Below, in pieces: positions 9,249 through 17,604 of a stretch of 64,000 nt of DNA. Source of the stretch: Geobacillus genomosp. 3 (GTDB lineage: Bacteria > Bacillota > Bacilli > Bacillales > Anoxybacillaceae). Positions within the stretch are counted from its first letter, which is position 1. Each line of letters starts with the position of its first letter. The position numbers and the translations under genes were made by a program. Under the pieces are notes generated by a model, which did not search any database, was not told where the DNA came from, and saw nothing but the letters and a program-made list of their open reading frames with translations. The stretch is from contig NC_022080.4 in assembly GCF_000445995.2 (NCBI RefSeq), positions 1,178,001-1,242,000 of the forward strand, in the 5' to 3' direction.

Positions 9249-9277
9249 TTGGCAACGGCCGCAAAACGCGATATAGT
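9249..9277 (+). promoter_or_regulatory. recA promoter (sigma-A type)
   Basis: TTGGCA (9249-9254), a 17-bp spacer and TATAGT (9272-9277). The transcript would start about 25 bases before the ribosome site AAGGAGGAG (9295-9303). Confidence 0.75.
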
Positions 9278-9310
9278 ATAAGTAGCCCTAGAATAAGGAG
9301 GAGTAGATGA

Positions 9311-11350
9311 GTGAACCAAGATCGTCAAGCTGCCTTGGAGCAGGCGTTAAAACAAATTGAACGACAGTTTGGCAAGGGGGCCATTATGAAGCTCGGCGAG
9401 CAAGTCGAGCGCAAAATCTCGACGGTGCCGAGCGGTTCGTTGGCGCTTGACATCGCGTTAGGCGTCGGCGGCTACCCGCGCGGGCGGATCGTCGAAATTT
9501 ACGGGCCGGAATCGTCCGGGAAAACGACCGTTGCCCTTCACGCGATCGCGGAAGTGCAAAAGCGGGGCGGGCAGGCAGCCTTCATCGACGCGGAGCACGG
9601 TGTGACCTGTTGCTAACCCAAGTATGGTGGAAACACCATACGAAAAGTTAGCGGGACCGAATTATAGTAGGTCCTAACTGCACCATCGAGAGCTCGGTGA
9701 AAGTCCGAGACAGGAATGAAGGTTGGCATTCCTGCCCTAATACCCCGACGTGCGGTAATGGTGCGCAACATTACCGTGCGAAGCTCGGAGAGGACGGCGA
9801 AAAGCAGACCTGAGAAGTGGTTAGCGAAGTAGCCGGGGGTCCATAAAACTCCTATGGCTAGAGAACGCAAAGTGCGTTGGAACGAACCGCCGGAAGTACG
9901 GCTCGTAAGGCGTGGGGCACCGAATAAAGAAGGTGCTCACCTCCTTAGAGAGGCTCAGCCCCGGATCGAGTATTCGTGCTTGCTCAATCTGGATTGATCC
10001 CACAGAGGATCTTTGCCTTGAGTCCTCCAACCGTGGACGAAAAGGTGGCTGACGGGTCAGAGGCGGAGCCTAAGGGAGTATGTAAGGATAGGTGGTGCGG
10101 TACAGGTGAACCACCCCAGTGGATGCTAAGGAGTGCGCACCCCGATGCCACTAAGCAGTAGGAAATGACTGCTGAAGGGGTGGGGCAGCAGCCCGTAGTA
10201 GTGATGAAGCAGGGTAATGCCTGCGGAGCGAAGGGGCATAATCGAGCACCTTTTGGTTACTAACCCCAGACGACGATTAGGAAGCCGTGAGGGAATCCGC
10301 AAGGATTTTGGTGAGCAAAACTGACTAACAACGTGTATAGTACAAATCCAGATGGAAAGGATTTGATACTATCAAACACACGTTTCAAAAACTAATCAGC
10401 CCGAGGTCGGAAAAACAAACGCAATCAAGAAACTCGAGAAGTACAGAAAGTATATACACGGGTAAAGTCTTGGGTTGATTAGTAACCGGGGTACTCGATG
10501 GAACGCCGTGTGCGGGGAAACTCGCACGCACGGTGTGAAGCGGGGGAAAATAGCCCCTCCGGGTAATGCCGAGGGTGACTATTACCTATCGCTATCGCTC
10601 GACCCTATTTATGCCCAAAAGTTAGGAGTCAATATTGATGAGTTGCTGCTTTCCCAACCTGATACGGGCGAGCAGGCGCTCGAAATTGCTGAAGCGCTCG
10701 TGCGAAGCGGTGCGGTCGATATCATCGTCATCGACTCGGTAGCGGCGCTCGTGCCGAAAGCGGAAATTGAGGGGGAGATGGGCGACGCCCACGTCGGTTT
10801 GCAAGCGCGCCTCATGTCGCAGGCGCTTCGCAAGTTGTCCGGCGCTATTAACAAGTCGAAAACGATCGCCATCTTCATCAACCAAATCCGCGAGAAAGTC
10901 GGCGTCATGTTCGGCAATCCCGAGACGACGCCGGGCGGACGGGCGCTCAAGTTTTACGCTTCCGTCCGTTTAGAGGTGCGCCGCGCCGAGCAAATCAAGC
11001 AAGGCAACGACATGGTGGGCAACAAAACGAGAATCAAAGTCGTCAAAAACAAAGTGGCTCCGCCGTTTAAAACAGCTGATGTGGACATTATGTACGGCGA
11101 AGGCATTTCCCGCGAAGGGGAAATCCTTGATATGGCGTCAGAGCTGGATATCGTGCAAAAAAGCGGCGCGTGGTATTCGTACAAAGACGAGCGGCTCGGC
11201 CAAGGGCGGGAAAATGCAAAACAATTTTTGAAAGAAAACCCGCATATCGCCGAGGAGATCGCCCGCGCCATCCGCAGCCATTACGGCATCGATGCCGGCG
11301 AGACGGGCGGCGAGCCGGTGCAAGACGAGTTTGGGTTGCTTGAAGAATAA
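9311..11350 (+). CDS. recA: RecA recombinase, split by a group II intron: join(9311..9599, 10596..11350)
   Basis: The GTG start at 9311 follows AAGGAGGAG. Exon 1 (9311-9599) encodes residues 1-96 plus the first base of codon 97. It includes the Walker A segment GPESSGKTT and runs to FIDAEH. Translation then meets GTGTGACC, the start of an intron, and would stop at TGCTAA. Exon 2 (10596-11350) resumes with the last two bases of an alanine codon, then [10 protein letters not shown]. Joining gives codon GCG and a 347-residue RecA, the normal Bacillus length. It keeps [14 protein letters not shown] (Walker B), the loop [20 protein letters not shown] and an acidic tail ending FGLLEE. Without splicing only a truncated peptide of about 101 residues would be made, so function depends on splicing. 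It drives homologous recombination and LexA self-cleavage. Confidence 0.95.
9600..10595 (+). mobile_element. ORF-less group II intron inside recA
   Basis: The 996-nt insert begins GTGTGAC and ends CTAT, fitting group II limits (GTGYG-type start, AY end), and its removal restores the recA frame. Domain V is at 10503-10536: a 34-nt hairpin with catalytic triad CGC, GAAA tetraloop and a two-base bulge. Domain VI follows (GGTAAT at 10562-10567 pairing ATTACC at 10581-10586), with A10588, 7 nt from the 3' end, as the candidate branch point. Domain IV is a 12-bp stem (10391-10402 with 10472-10483) closing a loop of only 69 nt, so no reverse transcriptase/maturase gene is present. CGTGCT (9975-9980) is an exact complement of the last six exon bases AGCACG (EBS1-IBS1). 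I recall a published recA group II intron in Geobacillus kaustophilus. Confidence 0.93.
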
Positions 11351-11357
11351 CCGACAG

Positions 11358-11390
11358 AGGGCGTCCTGGCATGGCTGGGCGCCTTCTTTC
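11358..11390 (+). terminator. Terminator after recA
   Basis: AGGGCGTCC (11358-11366) pairs over 9 positions, with two G-U pairs, with GGGCGCCTT (11377-11385), followed by CTTTC. The short T-run makes it moderate. Confidence 0.6.
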
Positions 11391-11402
11391 AGCTTCCGAA
11401 AC

Positions 11403-11416
11403 AGAACGAATGTTCG
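11403..11416 (+). promoter_or_regulatory. SOS-box-like site downstream of recA
   Basis: AGAACGAATGTTCG matches CGAACRNRYGTTYG at 13 of 14 positions. It lies just after the recA terminator and 134 bp before the -35 of the rny promoter, without an obvious target gene. Confidence 0.65.
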
Positions 11417-11549
11417 TTGTTTCTTGGCAGAATATGCTGGGAGATGATGAAATCCCGTGCGGGTAGTTCTGTTTCATTTCGTATTTTACGAAAAAGAAGG
11501 AACGGGATGCCCCGCGTGCCGCGGCTTGAGAGAGCGCTTGTGTAATATC

Positions 11550-11578
11550 TTGACAATTCCTACTGCCGCCTTTACAAT
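11550..11578 (+). promoter_or_regulatory. Strong sigma-A promoter for rny
   Basis: A consensus TTGACA (11550-11555), a 17-bp spacer and TACAAT (11573-11578). It leaves a leader of about 208 nt before the RNase Y start codon. Confidence 0.8.
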
Positions 11579-11583
11579 GAACA

Positions 11584-11655
11584 TGTATATTTGTCCATAT
11601 ACACGGCAGGGCCATACGCCCGCCCGGAAAGGCGAATCGCCTTCGTGCGGCCAAA
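11584..11655 (+). promoter_or_regulatory. Hairpins in the 5' leader of rny mRNA
   Basis: TGTATAT (11584-11590) and ATATACA (11597-11603) form a 7-bp stem with a 6-nt loop right at the predicted 5' end. A second GC-rich palindrome AAGGCGAATCGCCTT follows near 11630. These could tune stability or autoregulation of the message; no known riboswitch class is matched. Confidence 0.4.
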
Positions 11656-11793
11656 TCCGTACGGGGAATGCCAAGTAACATGACCGAGCCAATGCGTTGA
11701 AAACGGGAATGTCCACCTGCGCCGGACGGTTGGAGACAACAGTGGCGCGAAGAAAGAGCGAAAGAAAACTGAACAGCAAGAGGAGGTGAAACG

Positions 11794-13350
11794 ATGGGTT
11801 CGATCATCATCTCCGCTTTGCTTGCCTTAGTCATTGGTGCCGTTGTTGGCTTTTTTGTTCGCAAATCGATTGCCGAAGCAAAAATCGGTGGGGCGAAAGC
11901 AGCTGCCGAGCAGCTGATTGAAGAGGCGAAACGCGCGGCGGACGCCTTGAAAAAAGAGGCGCTTCTCGAAGCGAAAGACGAGATTCATAAACTGCGCACG
12001 GAAGCGGAGCGCGACATCCGCGACCGGAGAAGCGAGCTCCAAAAACAAGAAAACCGCTTGATGCAAAAGGAGGAAAACCTCGACCGCAAAGATGAAGCGC
12101 TCAATAAACGCGAGGCGTTGCTCGAAGCGAAAGAAGAAGCGTTAAATGAAAGACAACAGCATATTGAACAAATGGAAAGCAAAGTGGAAACGCTCGTCAA
12201 ACAGCAGCAAACCGAACTCGAACGCATTTCCGGATTGACGCGCGATGATGCGCGTCAGCTCATTTTAGAGCGCGTCGAAAAGGAACTGTCGCATGAGATT
12301 GCGATGATGGTCAAAGAGGCGGAAACGCGGGCGAAAGAAGAGGCGGACAAGCGGGCCAAGGCGGTTTTGTCGCTCGCCATCCAGCGCTGCGCGGCCGACC
12401 ATGTCGCCGAAACGACCGTCTCTGTCGTCAACTTGCCAAACGACGAAATGAAAGGACGGATCATTGGGCGCGAAGGACGGAACATCCGTACGCTTGAGAC
12501 GCTGACCGGCATCGATTTAATTATCGACGATACGCCGGAGGCCGTCATTTTGTCCGGATTTGACCCGATTCGCCGCGAAACGGCGCGCATTGCACTAGAT
12601 AAGCTCGTGCAGGACGGCCGCATCCACCCGGCTCGCATTGAAGAAATGGTTGAGAAAGCGCGCCGCGAAGTCGATGAACACATCCGCGAGGTCGGCGAAC
12701 AGACGACGTTTGAAGTCGGCGTCCACGGCTTGCATCCGGACTTGATCAAAATTTTAGGACGGCTCAAGTTCCGGACAAGCTACGGACAAAATGTCTTAAA
12801 ACATTCGGTGGAAGTGGCGTTTTTAGCCGGACTGATGGCGGCTGAGCTCGGAGAAGACGAGATGCTGGCGCGCCGGGCCGGCTTGCTTCATGACATCGGC
12901 AAGGCGATCGACCATGAAGTGGAAGGAAGCCATGTGGAAATCGGCGTCGAGCTGGCGACGAAATATAAAGAACACCCTGTTGTCATCAACAGCATCGCCT
13001 CCCACCATGGCGACACTGAGCCGACATCGGTCATCGCCGTGCTTGTCGCGGCGGCGGACGCGCTGTCGGCGGCGCGGCCGGGGGCGCGCAGCGAAACGCT
13101 CGAAAACTATATCCGCCGCTTAGAGAAGCTTGAGGAGATCGCGGAATCGTACGAAGGGGTGGAAAAATCGTACGCCATCCAAGCCGGGCGCGAAGTGCGC
13201 ATTATGGTCAAACCGGATATGATCGACGATTTGGAAGCGCACCGGTTGGCGCGCGACATCCGCAAACGGATTGAAGAAGAGCTTGATTACCCGGGCCATA
13301 TTAAGGTGACGGTCATCCGCGAAACGCGGGCGGTCGAATATGCGAAATAA
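11794..13350 (+). CDS. rny: RNase Y, membrane-anchored endoribonuclease
   Basis: A 518-residue protein with an N-terminal membrane helix (about residues 3-20). It is followed by a long Lys/Glu coiled coil (30-180), a KH RNA-binding domain with [12 protein letters not shown] near residue 223, and an HD domain with [13 protein letters not shown] near residue 365 that holds the metal ligands. It starts bulk mRNA decay and, in B. subtilis, works with the Y-complex that includes RicA (encoded at 20238 here). AGAGGAGGTGAAACG is a very strong ribosome site. A terminator follows, then ymdB, the same order as in B. subtilis. Confidence 0.96.
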   Translation: MGSIIISALLALVIGAVVGFFVRKSIAEAKIGGAKAAAEQLIEEAKRAADALKKEALLEAKDEIHKLRTEAERDIRDRRSELQKQENRLMQKEENLDRKDEALNKREALLEAKEEALNERQQHIEQMESKVETLVKQQQTELERISGLTRDDARQLILERVEKELSHEIAMMVKEAETRAKEEADKRAKAVLSLAIQRCAADHVAETTVSVVNLPNDEMKGRIIGREGRNIRTLETLTGIDLIIDDTPEAVILSGFDPIRRETARIALDKLVQDGRIHPARIEEMVEKARREVDEHIREVGEQTTFEVGVHGLHPDLIKILGRLKFRTSYGQNVLKHSVEVAFLAGLMAAELGEDEMLARRAGLLHDIGKAIDHEVEGSHVEIGVELATKYKEHPVVINSIASHHGDTEPTSVIAVLVAAADALSAARPGARSETLENYIRRLEKLEEIAESYEGVEKSYAIQAGREVRIMVKPDMIDDLEAHRLARDIRKRIEEELDYPGHIKVTVIRETRAVEYAK

Positions 13351-13380
13351 AGTGGCAGCCTATTGCCACTTTATTTTTTT
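13349..13380 (+). terminator. Terminator after rny
   Basis: AAAGTGGCA and TGCCACTTT flank a 6-nt loop, followed by ATTTTTTT. The stem starts in the rny stop codon. Confidence 0.85.
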
Positions 13381-13459
13381 GTCCGTAAAATAAGAGAGTA
13401 TACCGATCGCCCGATGGCCTTCGTCGTGGCGATACTTTCGATTTAGAAAGGGATTGATG

Positions 13460-14254
13460 ATGAAAATTTTATTTATCGGTGATGTCGTCGGTTCGCCGGG
13501 GCAAAAAATGGTCGAGCAGTATTTGCCCAAATTAAAGGAAAAGCACCGGCCGGATGTCGTTATCATTAACGGCGAAAACGCCGCCGGAGGGAAAGGGATC
13601 ACCGAGGCGATTTACCGTTCACTGCTTGCGCAAGGCGTCCATGCTGTCACTCTCGGCAATCATGCCTGGGATAAGCGCGATATTTTTGAATTCATTGACC
13701 AGGCGAAAAGGTTGATTCGCCCGGCGAACTATCCACCGGGCACGCCGGGAAAAGGCATCGTTTACGTGCCGACCGAGCATGGCGAGGTAGCGGTCATCAA
13801 CTTGCAGGGGCGGGCGTTTTTGCCGGCGATTGACTGTCCGTTTCAGAAGGCGGACGAATTAATCGCCGCTGCCTCTGTGCGCACGCCGGTCATCATCGTT
13901 GATTTCCATGCCGAAGCGACGAGCGAAAAACAGGCGATGGGCTGGTACTTGGACGGCCGCGTGTCTGCGGTCATCGGCACGCATACACACGTCCAAACGG
14001 CTGATCACCGCATTTTGCCGAAGGGAACGGCGTACATTACCGATGTCGGCATGACCGGTCCGTACGACGGCATTTTGGGCGTCGATCGGGAGGCGGTATT
14101 GCGCAAATTTTTAACTGGGCTGCCGGTCCGTTTCGACGTCAAAGAAGGAAGAAGCCAGTTGAATGCCGTGCTTGTTAATATTGACGCCAAAAGTGGGCGT
14201 GCGCTCCGCATCGAGCGCTTCATCATTAACGATGACCATCCGTATTTTGAATAG
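13460..14254 (+). CDS. ymdB: YmdB, metallophosphoesterase (2',3'-cyclic nucleotide phosphodiesterase type)
   Basis: A 264-residue protein starting MKILFIGDVVGSPG. The ATG at 13460 has the best distance from AGAAAGGGA; in-frame starts at 13454 and 13457 are closer. Metal-binding motifs are GDVVG (Asp near residue 8), NGENAAGG, GNHAWDK, DFHAEATSEK and GTHTHVQTAD, all in the expected order. In B. subtilis, YmdB is needed for normal biofilm and nanotube formation and influences mRNA levels. It is flanked by rny and spoVS, as there. Confidence 0.92.
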   Translation: MKILFIGDVVGSPGQKMVEQYLPKLKEKHRPDVVIINGENAAGGKGITEAIYRSLLAQGVHAVTLGNHAWDKRDIFEFIDQAKRLIRPANYPPGTPGKGIVYVPTEHGEVAVINLQGRAFLPAIDCPFQKADELIAAASVRTPVIIVDFHAEATSEKQAMGWYLDGRVSAVIGTHTHVQTADHRILPKGTAYITDVGMTGPYDGILGVDREAVLRKFLTGLPVRFDVKEGRSQLNAVLVNIDAKSGRALRIERFIINDDHPYFE

Positions 14255-14293
14255 TTTATTTTTTATAAATTTTTAAAAACATGCTCCTCCCGG

Positions 14294-14322
14294 GCAGGAA
14301 TAGTTGCCAAAGCAGTGAATAT
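14294..14322 (+). promoter_or_regulatory. Sigma-H promoter of spoVS
   Basis: AGGAATA (14296-14302) and GTGAAT (14315-14320) are separated by 12 bp, a close match to the sigma-H elements (AGGAwww and GAAT). B. subtilis spoVS is known to be sigma-H dependent. Confidence 0.75.
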
Positions 14323-14383
14323 AGTTACAGTGAAGACATTTTACCGAAATCCATTTTCCAAGGAAACGAGGGAGGAGCTAGAA

Positions 14384-14644
14384 ATGGAAATATTAAAAGT
14401 TTCAGCAAAATCGAATCCGAACTCTGTAGCTGGTGCACTTGCCGGAGTGCTGCGCGAGCGCGGCGCGGCGGAAATTCAGGCGATCGGCGCAGGTGCATTA
14501 AATCAAGCCGTTAAGGCAGTAGCGATCGCAAGAGGGTTTGTGGCACCAAGCGGCATGGACTTGATTTGCATTCCGGCATTTACGGATATTATGATTGATG
14601 GGGAAGAGCGGACAGCGATTAAATTAATCGTCGAACCTCGTTAA
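14384..14644 (+). CDS. spoVS: Stage V sporulation protein S
   Basis: An 86-residue protein of the highly conserved SpoVS/Alba-like family, starting MEILKVSAKSNPNSVAGALA. The ATG at 14384 follows GAGGGAGGAGC; the longer in-frame start at 14315 has no ribosome site and lies next to the promoter. The basic, compact fold resembles Alba nucleic-acid-binding proteins. In B. subtilis it is expressed early under sigma-H and is required for coat assembly and the completion of stage V. A terminator follows. Confidence 0.95.
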   Translation: MEILKVSAKSNPNSVAGALAGVLRERGAAEIQAIGAGALNQAVKAVAIARGFVAPSGMDLICIPAFTDIMIDGEERTAIKLIVEPR

Positions 14645-14669
14645 CTGGATGAGCGGCAAATGGTAAAAT

Positions 14670-14716
14670 ATAACCTGTTGGCGCCTTCACTCGCGAAGGC
14701 AGGCAGGTTATTTTTG
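14670..14716 (+). terminator. Terminator after spoVS
   Basis: ATAACCTG (14670-14677) pairs with CAGGTTAT (14704-14711). An inner GCCTTC/GAAGGC stem lies between, and TTTTTG follows. Confidence 0.85.
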
Positions 14717-14736
14717 CTTTTTAAGGGGGAAAACGA

Positions 14737-15660
14737 ATGATTTTTGATGCTCATTGTGACGCACTGATGAAACTATGGCAAGACCGGTCATTGTCGTTTC
14801 AAGATGGGCCATCGCTTCATGTTACGCTTTCGGGAATGACGGAAGCCGGGGTGAAAGTGCAATGCTTTGCTATTTACATACCGGAAACGGTGCCGGAAGA
14901 GGCCCGGTTCACGGCGGCGCTTGAGATGGCGGATATTTTCTTCACCCGCATCGTTGAGGTGTTTCCGTCTGTGAAAGTTGTGCGGACGAAACGGGACATC
15001 GCCTCCCTTCAAGAAGGGGAGATCGGCGCGATGTTGACGCTCGAAGGATGTGATGCGATTGGCGCCAACCTTGTCAAGTTAAAGACGCTCCTTCGTCTCG
15101 GCGTCGCCTCCGTCGGCTTGACATGGAACTTTCCGAACGCTGTCGCTGACGGGGCGTGGGAGAAGCGCGGCGCCGGGTTGACGGCGTTCGGCCGGCAAGT
15201 TGTCGAGCTGCTCAATGAAATGAAGCGATGGGTCGATGTGTCCCATTTATCGGAAAAGGCGTTTTGGGATGTAGTGGAGACGGCCCGTTTCCCGATCGCT
15301 TCCCATTCAAACGCCCATCGCCTCTGCCCGCACCCGCGCAACTTGACGGATGAACAAATTAAGGCGCTGATTGAAAAAGACGGGATGATCGGCATCAATT
15401 TTGTCCCGTACTTTTTAACGAAGGACAAACGGAGAGCAACGGTCGCTGATGTGCTTCGCCACCTCGACTACGTATGCGCGCTCGGAGGGACGAACAACGT
15501 CGGGTTTGGTTCCGATTTTGACGGCATTGCGGAGACGGTGGCCGGCCTTGAAGCCGTCAAGGAGTACACCCGGCTTGTTAATGAGTTGTACAAGCATTAC
15601 TCCGCTGAGCAAGTCGACCGCTTTTTGTTCCGCAATTTTTATGACCATTTGCCGGAGTGA
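14737..15660 (+). CDS. M19-family (membrane dipeptidase-type) dipeptidase
   Basis: A 307-residue zinc dipeptidase of the renal-dipeptidase family; ATG follows AAGGGGG. Metal ligands are visible as DAHCD (His6, Asp8), the glutamate in TLEGCDAIG (about residue 106) and histidines in DVSHLSEKAF and IASHSNAH. The end of the barrel carries FGSDFDGI. No signal peptide is present, so it is cytoplasmic, unlike the mammalian enzyme. It would cleave dipeptides, possibly including D-amino-acid-containing wall fragments. It is placed between spoVS and a 2-oxoacid oxidoreductase operon. Confidence 0.88.
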   Translation: MIFDAHCDALMKLWQDRSLSFQDGPSLHVTLSGMTEAGVKVQCFAIYIPETVPEEARFTAALEMADIFFTRIVEVFPSVKVVRTKRDIASLQEGEIGAMLTLEGCDAIGANLVKLKTLLRLGVASVGLTWNFPNAVADGAWEKRGAGLTAFGRQVVELLNEMKRWVDVSHLSEKAFWDVVETARFPIASHSNAHRLCPHPRNLTDEQIKALIEKDGMIGINFVPYFLTKDKRRATVADVLRHLDYVCALGGTNNVGFGSDFDGIAETVAGLEAVKEYTRLVNELYKHYSAEQVDRFLFRNFYDHLPE

Positions 15661-15831
15661 TAAATATCATTGAATATAGGCTTTGATTCATCCTAGAATA
15701 AAAGGCGGAACGCTGACTGCATTGGAAAAATATAATTGTCGGGTGGGAGACGGCGAAAAATGTAGTCGCTTTGTCAGAAAAATGATACAATAATACCGAG
15801 AGGCTGTAGTGAACATAAAGGGGTGTAAAAC

Positions 15832-17604
15832 ATGATCGAACAGCTGTCATGGAAAGTAGGCGGCCAGCAAGGGGAAGGGATTGAAAGCACAGGGGAAATT
15901 TTCTCCGCGGCGCTGAACCGCCTCGGGTACTATTTATACGGGTACCGCCATTTTTCTTCCCGCATTAAGGGGGGACATACGAACAATAAAATCCGCGTCA
16001 GCACGAAACCGGTGCGGGCGGTCGCGGATGATTTGGACATCTTGGTAGCGTTCGACCAAGAAACGATTGATTTCAACTTTCACGAGTTGCACAGCAGCGG
16101 CATCGTCATTGCGGATGCCAAATTCAACCCGGTGATTCCCGAACGCGAAGGGGTGTCGCTTTATGCCGTTCCGTTCACCGATATCGCGACGGAGCTTGGC
16201 AACTCACTGATGAAAAACATGGTTGCCATCGGCGCGACGAGCGCGGTGCTAGGCTTAGATGCCGGCGTGTTCGAAAGCGTTGTCGCCGACACGTTCGCCC
16301 GCAAAGGGGCGCAAGTCGTCGAAAAAAATATGGAAGCGATCCGCGCCGGGGCACAGTACATGAAAGAGAAGCTGGACGGGCGCGCTGAGCCTATGAAACT
16401 GGCAAAAGCGGACGGCAAACAGCGGATGTTTATGATCGGCAACGATGCCATCGCTTTGGGGGCTCTTGCCGGTGGGGCGCGCTTTATGGCCGCATATCCG
16501 ATTACTCCGGCTTCCGAAATTATGGAATATTTGATTAAAAAACTGCCTGATTTCGGGGGTACGGTCATTCAAACGGAAGACGAAATCGCCGCTTGCACGA
16601 TGGCGATCGGCGCCAACTATGCCGGAACCCGGGCGTTTACGGCTTCTGCCGGACCGGGGCTGTCGCTCATGGCTGAAGCGATCGGCTTAGCCGGAATGAC
16701 GGAAACACCGCTCGTTGTCGTCGATACGCAGCGGGGAGGCCCGAGCACCGGCTTGCCGACGAAGCAGGAACAATCGGACTTGCTTGCGATGATTTACGGC
16801 ACGCACGGGGAAATTCCGAAAATCGTGATGGCGCCGAGCACCGTCGAGGAAGCGTTTTACGATATGGCAGAGGCGTTGAACTTGGCGGAGGAATACCAAT
16901 GTCCGGTCATTTTCTTGTCGGATTTGCAGCTGTCGCTCGGCAAACAGACGGTCGAACCGCTTGACTACGATCGGATCGAAATTCGCCGCGGCAAGCTCGT
17001 GACCGGGGAATTGCCGCCGCTTGCCGGCAAGGACAACTTCAAGCGATATGAGCTGACACCGGACGGCATATCGCCACGGGTGTTGCCGGGGACAAAAGAC
17101 GGCATCCATCACGTCACCGGGGTCGAGCATGCCGAAACGGGCCGCCCGTCGGAAACAGCAGCAAATCGTCAGGCGCAAATGGAAAAACGGCTGCGCAAAC
17201 TCGAACACGTCCACTTCCCAACACCGGTGCATACGCGCATCCGCCATGAAGAGCCGGATTTGCTTCTTGTGGGCTTTTTATCAACGCGCGGAGCGATCGA
17301 GGAAGCGCTTGAGCGTCTCGAGCAAGACGGCGTCAACGTCAACCACGCGCACATCCGCCTGCTTCATCCGTTCCCGGTTGACGACATGCGGCCGCTTGTC
17401 GAGAAAGCGAAACGGGTCGTTGTCATCGAGCAAAATGCGACCGGACAATTGGCAAGCCTGCTGAAAATGAATGTCGGGCATGCCGATAAAATCGCCAGCG
17501 TCTTGAAATTTGACGGCAATCCATTCCTGCCAGGCGACGTTTATACCAAATGTAAGGAGTTGTTAGCACAATGGCCACCTTTAAAGATTTCCGCAATGAT
17601 GTGA
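15832..17604 (+). CDS. korA: 2-oxoacid:ferredoxin oxidoreductase, alpha subunit (gamma-alpha fusion)
   Basis: A 590-residue protein with AAGGGGTG before ATG. Residues 1-185 match the gamma domain (KVGGQQGEGIESTGEIF; FSSRIKGGHTNNKIRVS). The alpha domain follows, with AYPITPASEIMEYL near residue 222 for thiamine diphosphate binding and ASAGPGLSLMAEAIGLAGM. The C-terminal part is the transketolase-C-like domain. With the overlapping beta subunit it would convert 2-oxoglutarate, or another 2-oxoacid, plus CoA to the acyl-CoA and reduced ferredoxin. The substrate is inferred from common Bacillus annotation (KorAB), not proven by residues. Confidence 0.9.
   Translation: MIEQLSWKVGGQQGEGIESTGEIFSAALNRLGYYLYGYRHFSSRIKGGHTNNKIRVSTKPVRAVADDLDILVAFDQETIDFNFHELHSSGIVIADAKFNPVIPEREGVSLYAVPFTDIATELGNSLMKNMVAIGATSAVLGLDAGVFESVVADTFARKGAQVVEKNMEAIRAGAQYMKEKLDGRAEPMKLAKADGKQRMFMIGNDAIALGALAGGARFMAAYPITPASEIMEYLIKKLPDFGGTVIQTEDEIAACTMAIGANYAGTRAFTASAGPGLSLMAEAIGLAGMTETPLVVVDTQRGGPSTGLPTKQEQSDLLAMIYGTHGEIPKIVMAPSTVEEAFYDMAEALNLAEEYQCPVIFLSDLQLSLGKQTVEPLDYDRIEIRRGKLVTGELPPLAGKDNFKRYELTPDGISPRVLPGTKDGIHHVTGVEHAETGRPSETAANRQAQMEKRLRKLEHVHFPTPVHTRIRHEEPDLLLVGFLSTRGAIEEALERLEQDGVNVNHAHIRLLHPFPVDDMRPLVEKAKRVVVIEQNATGQLASLLKMNVGHADKIASVLKFDGNPFLPGDVYTKCKELLAQWPPLKISAMM

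Larger units (their letters stand above)
11351..11793 (+). other. 443-bp gap between recA and rny
   Basis: It holds the recA terminator, an SOS-like box, a strong promoter and a structured leader (all listed separately). B. subtilis has pbpX at this position; no remnant of it is recognisable here. The plus-strand frame 11457-11678 lacks a ribosome site and family resemblance. Confidence 0.7.

Noticed and set aside
10475..11350. ATG in the intron reading into recA exon 2 (291 codons)
   Set aside because: The first 41 codons are intron domains V and VI; there is no ribosome site and the Walker A part would be missing. It is exon 2 with an accidental upstream start.
11457..11678. Possible 73-residue protein before rny
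   Set aside because: No ribosome site, it spans the rny promoter and leader hairpins, and its composition is not protein-like.
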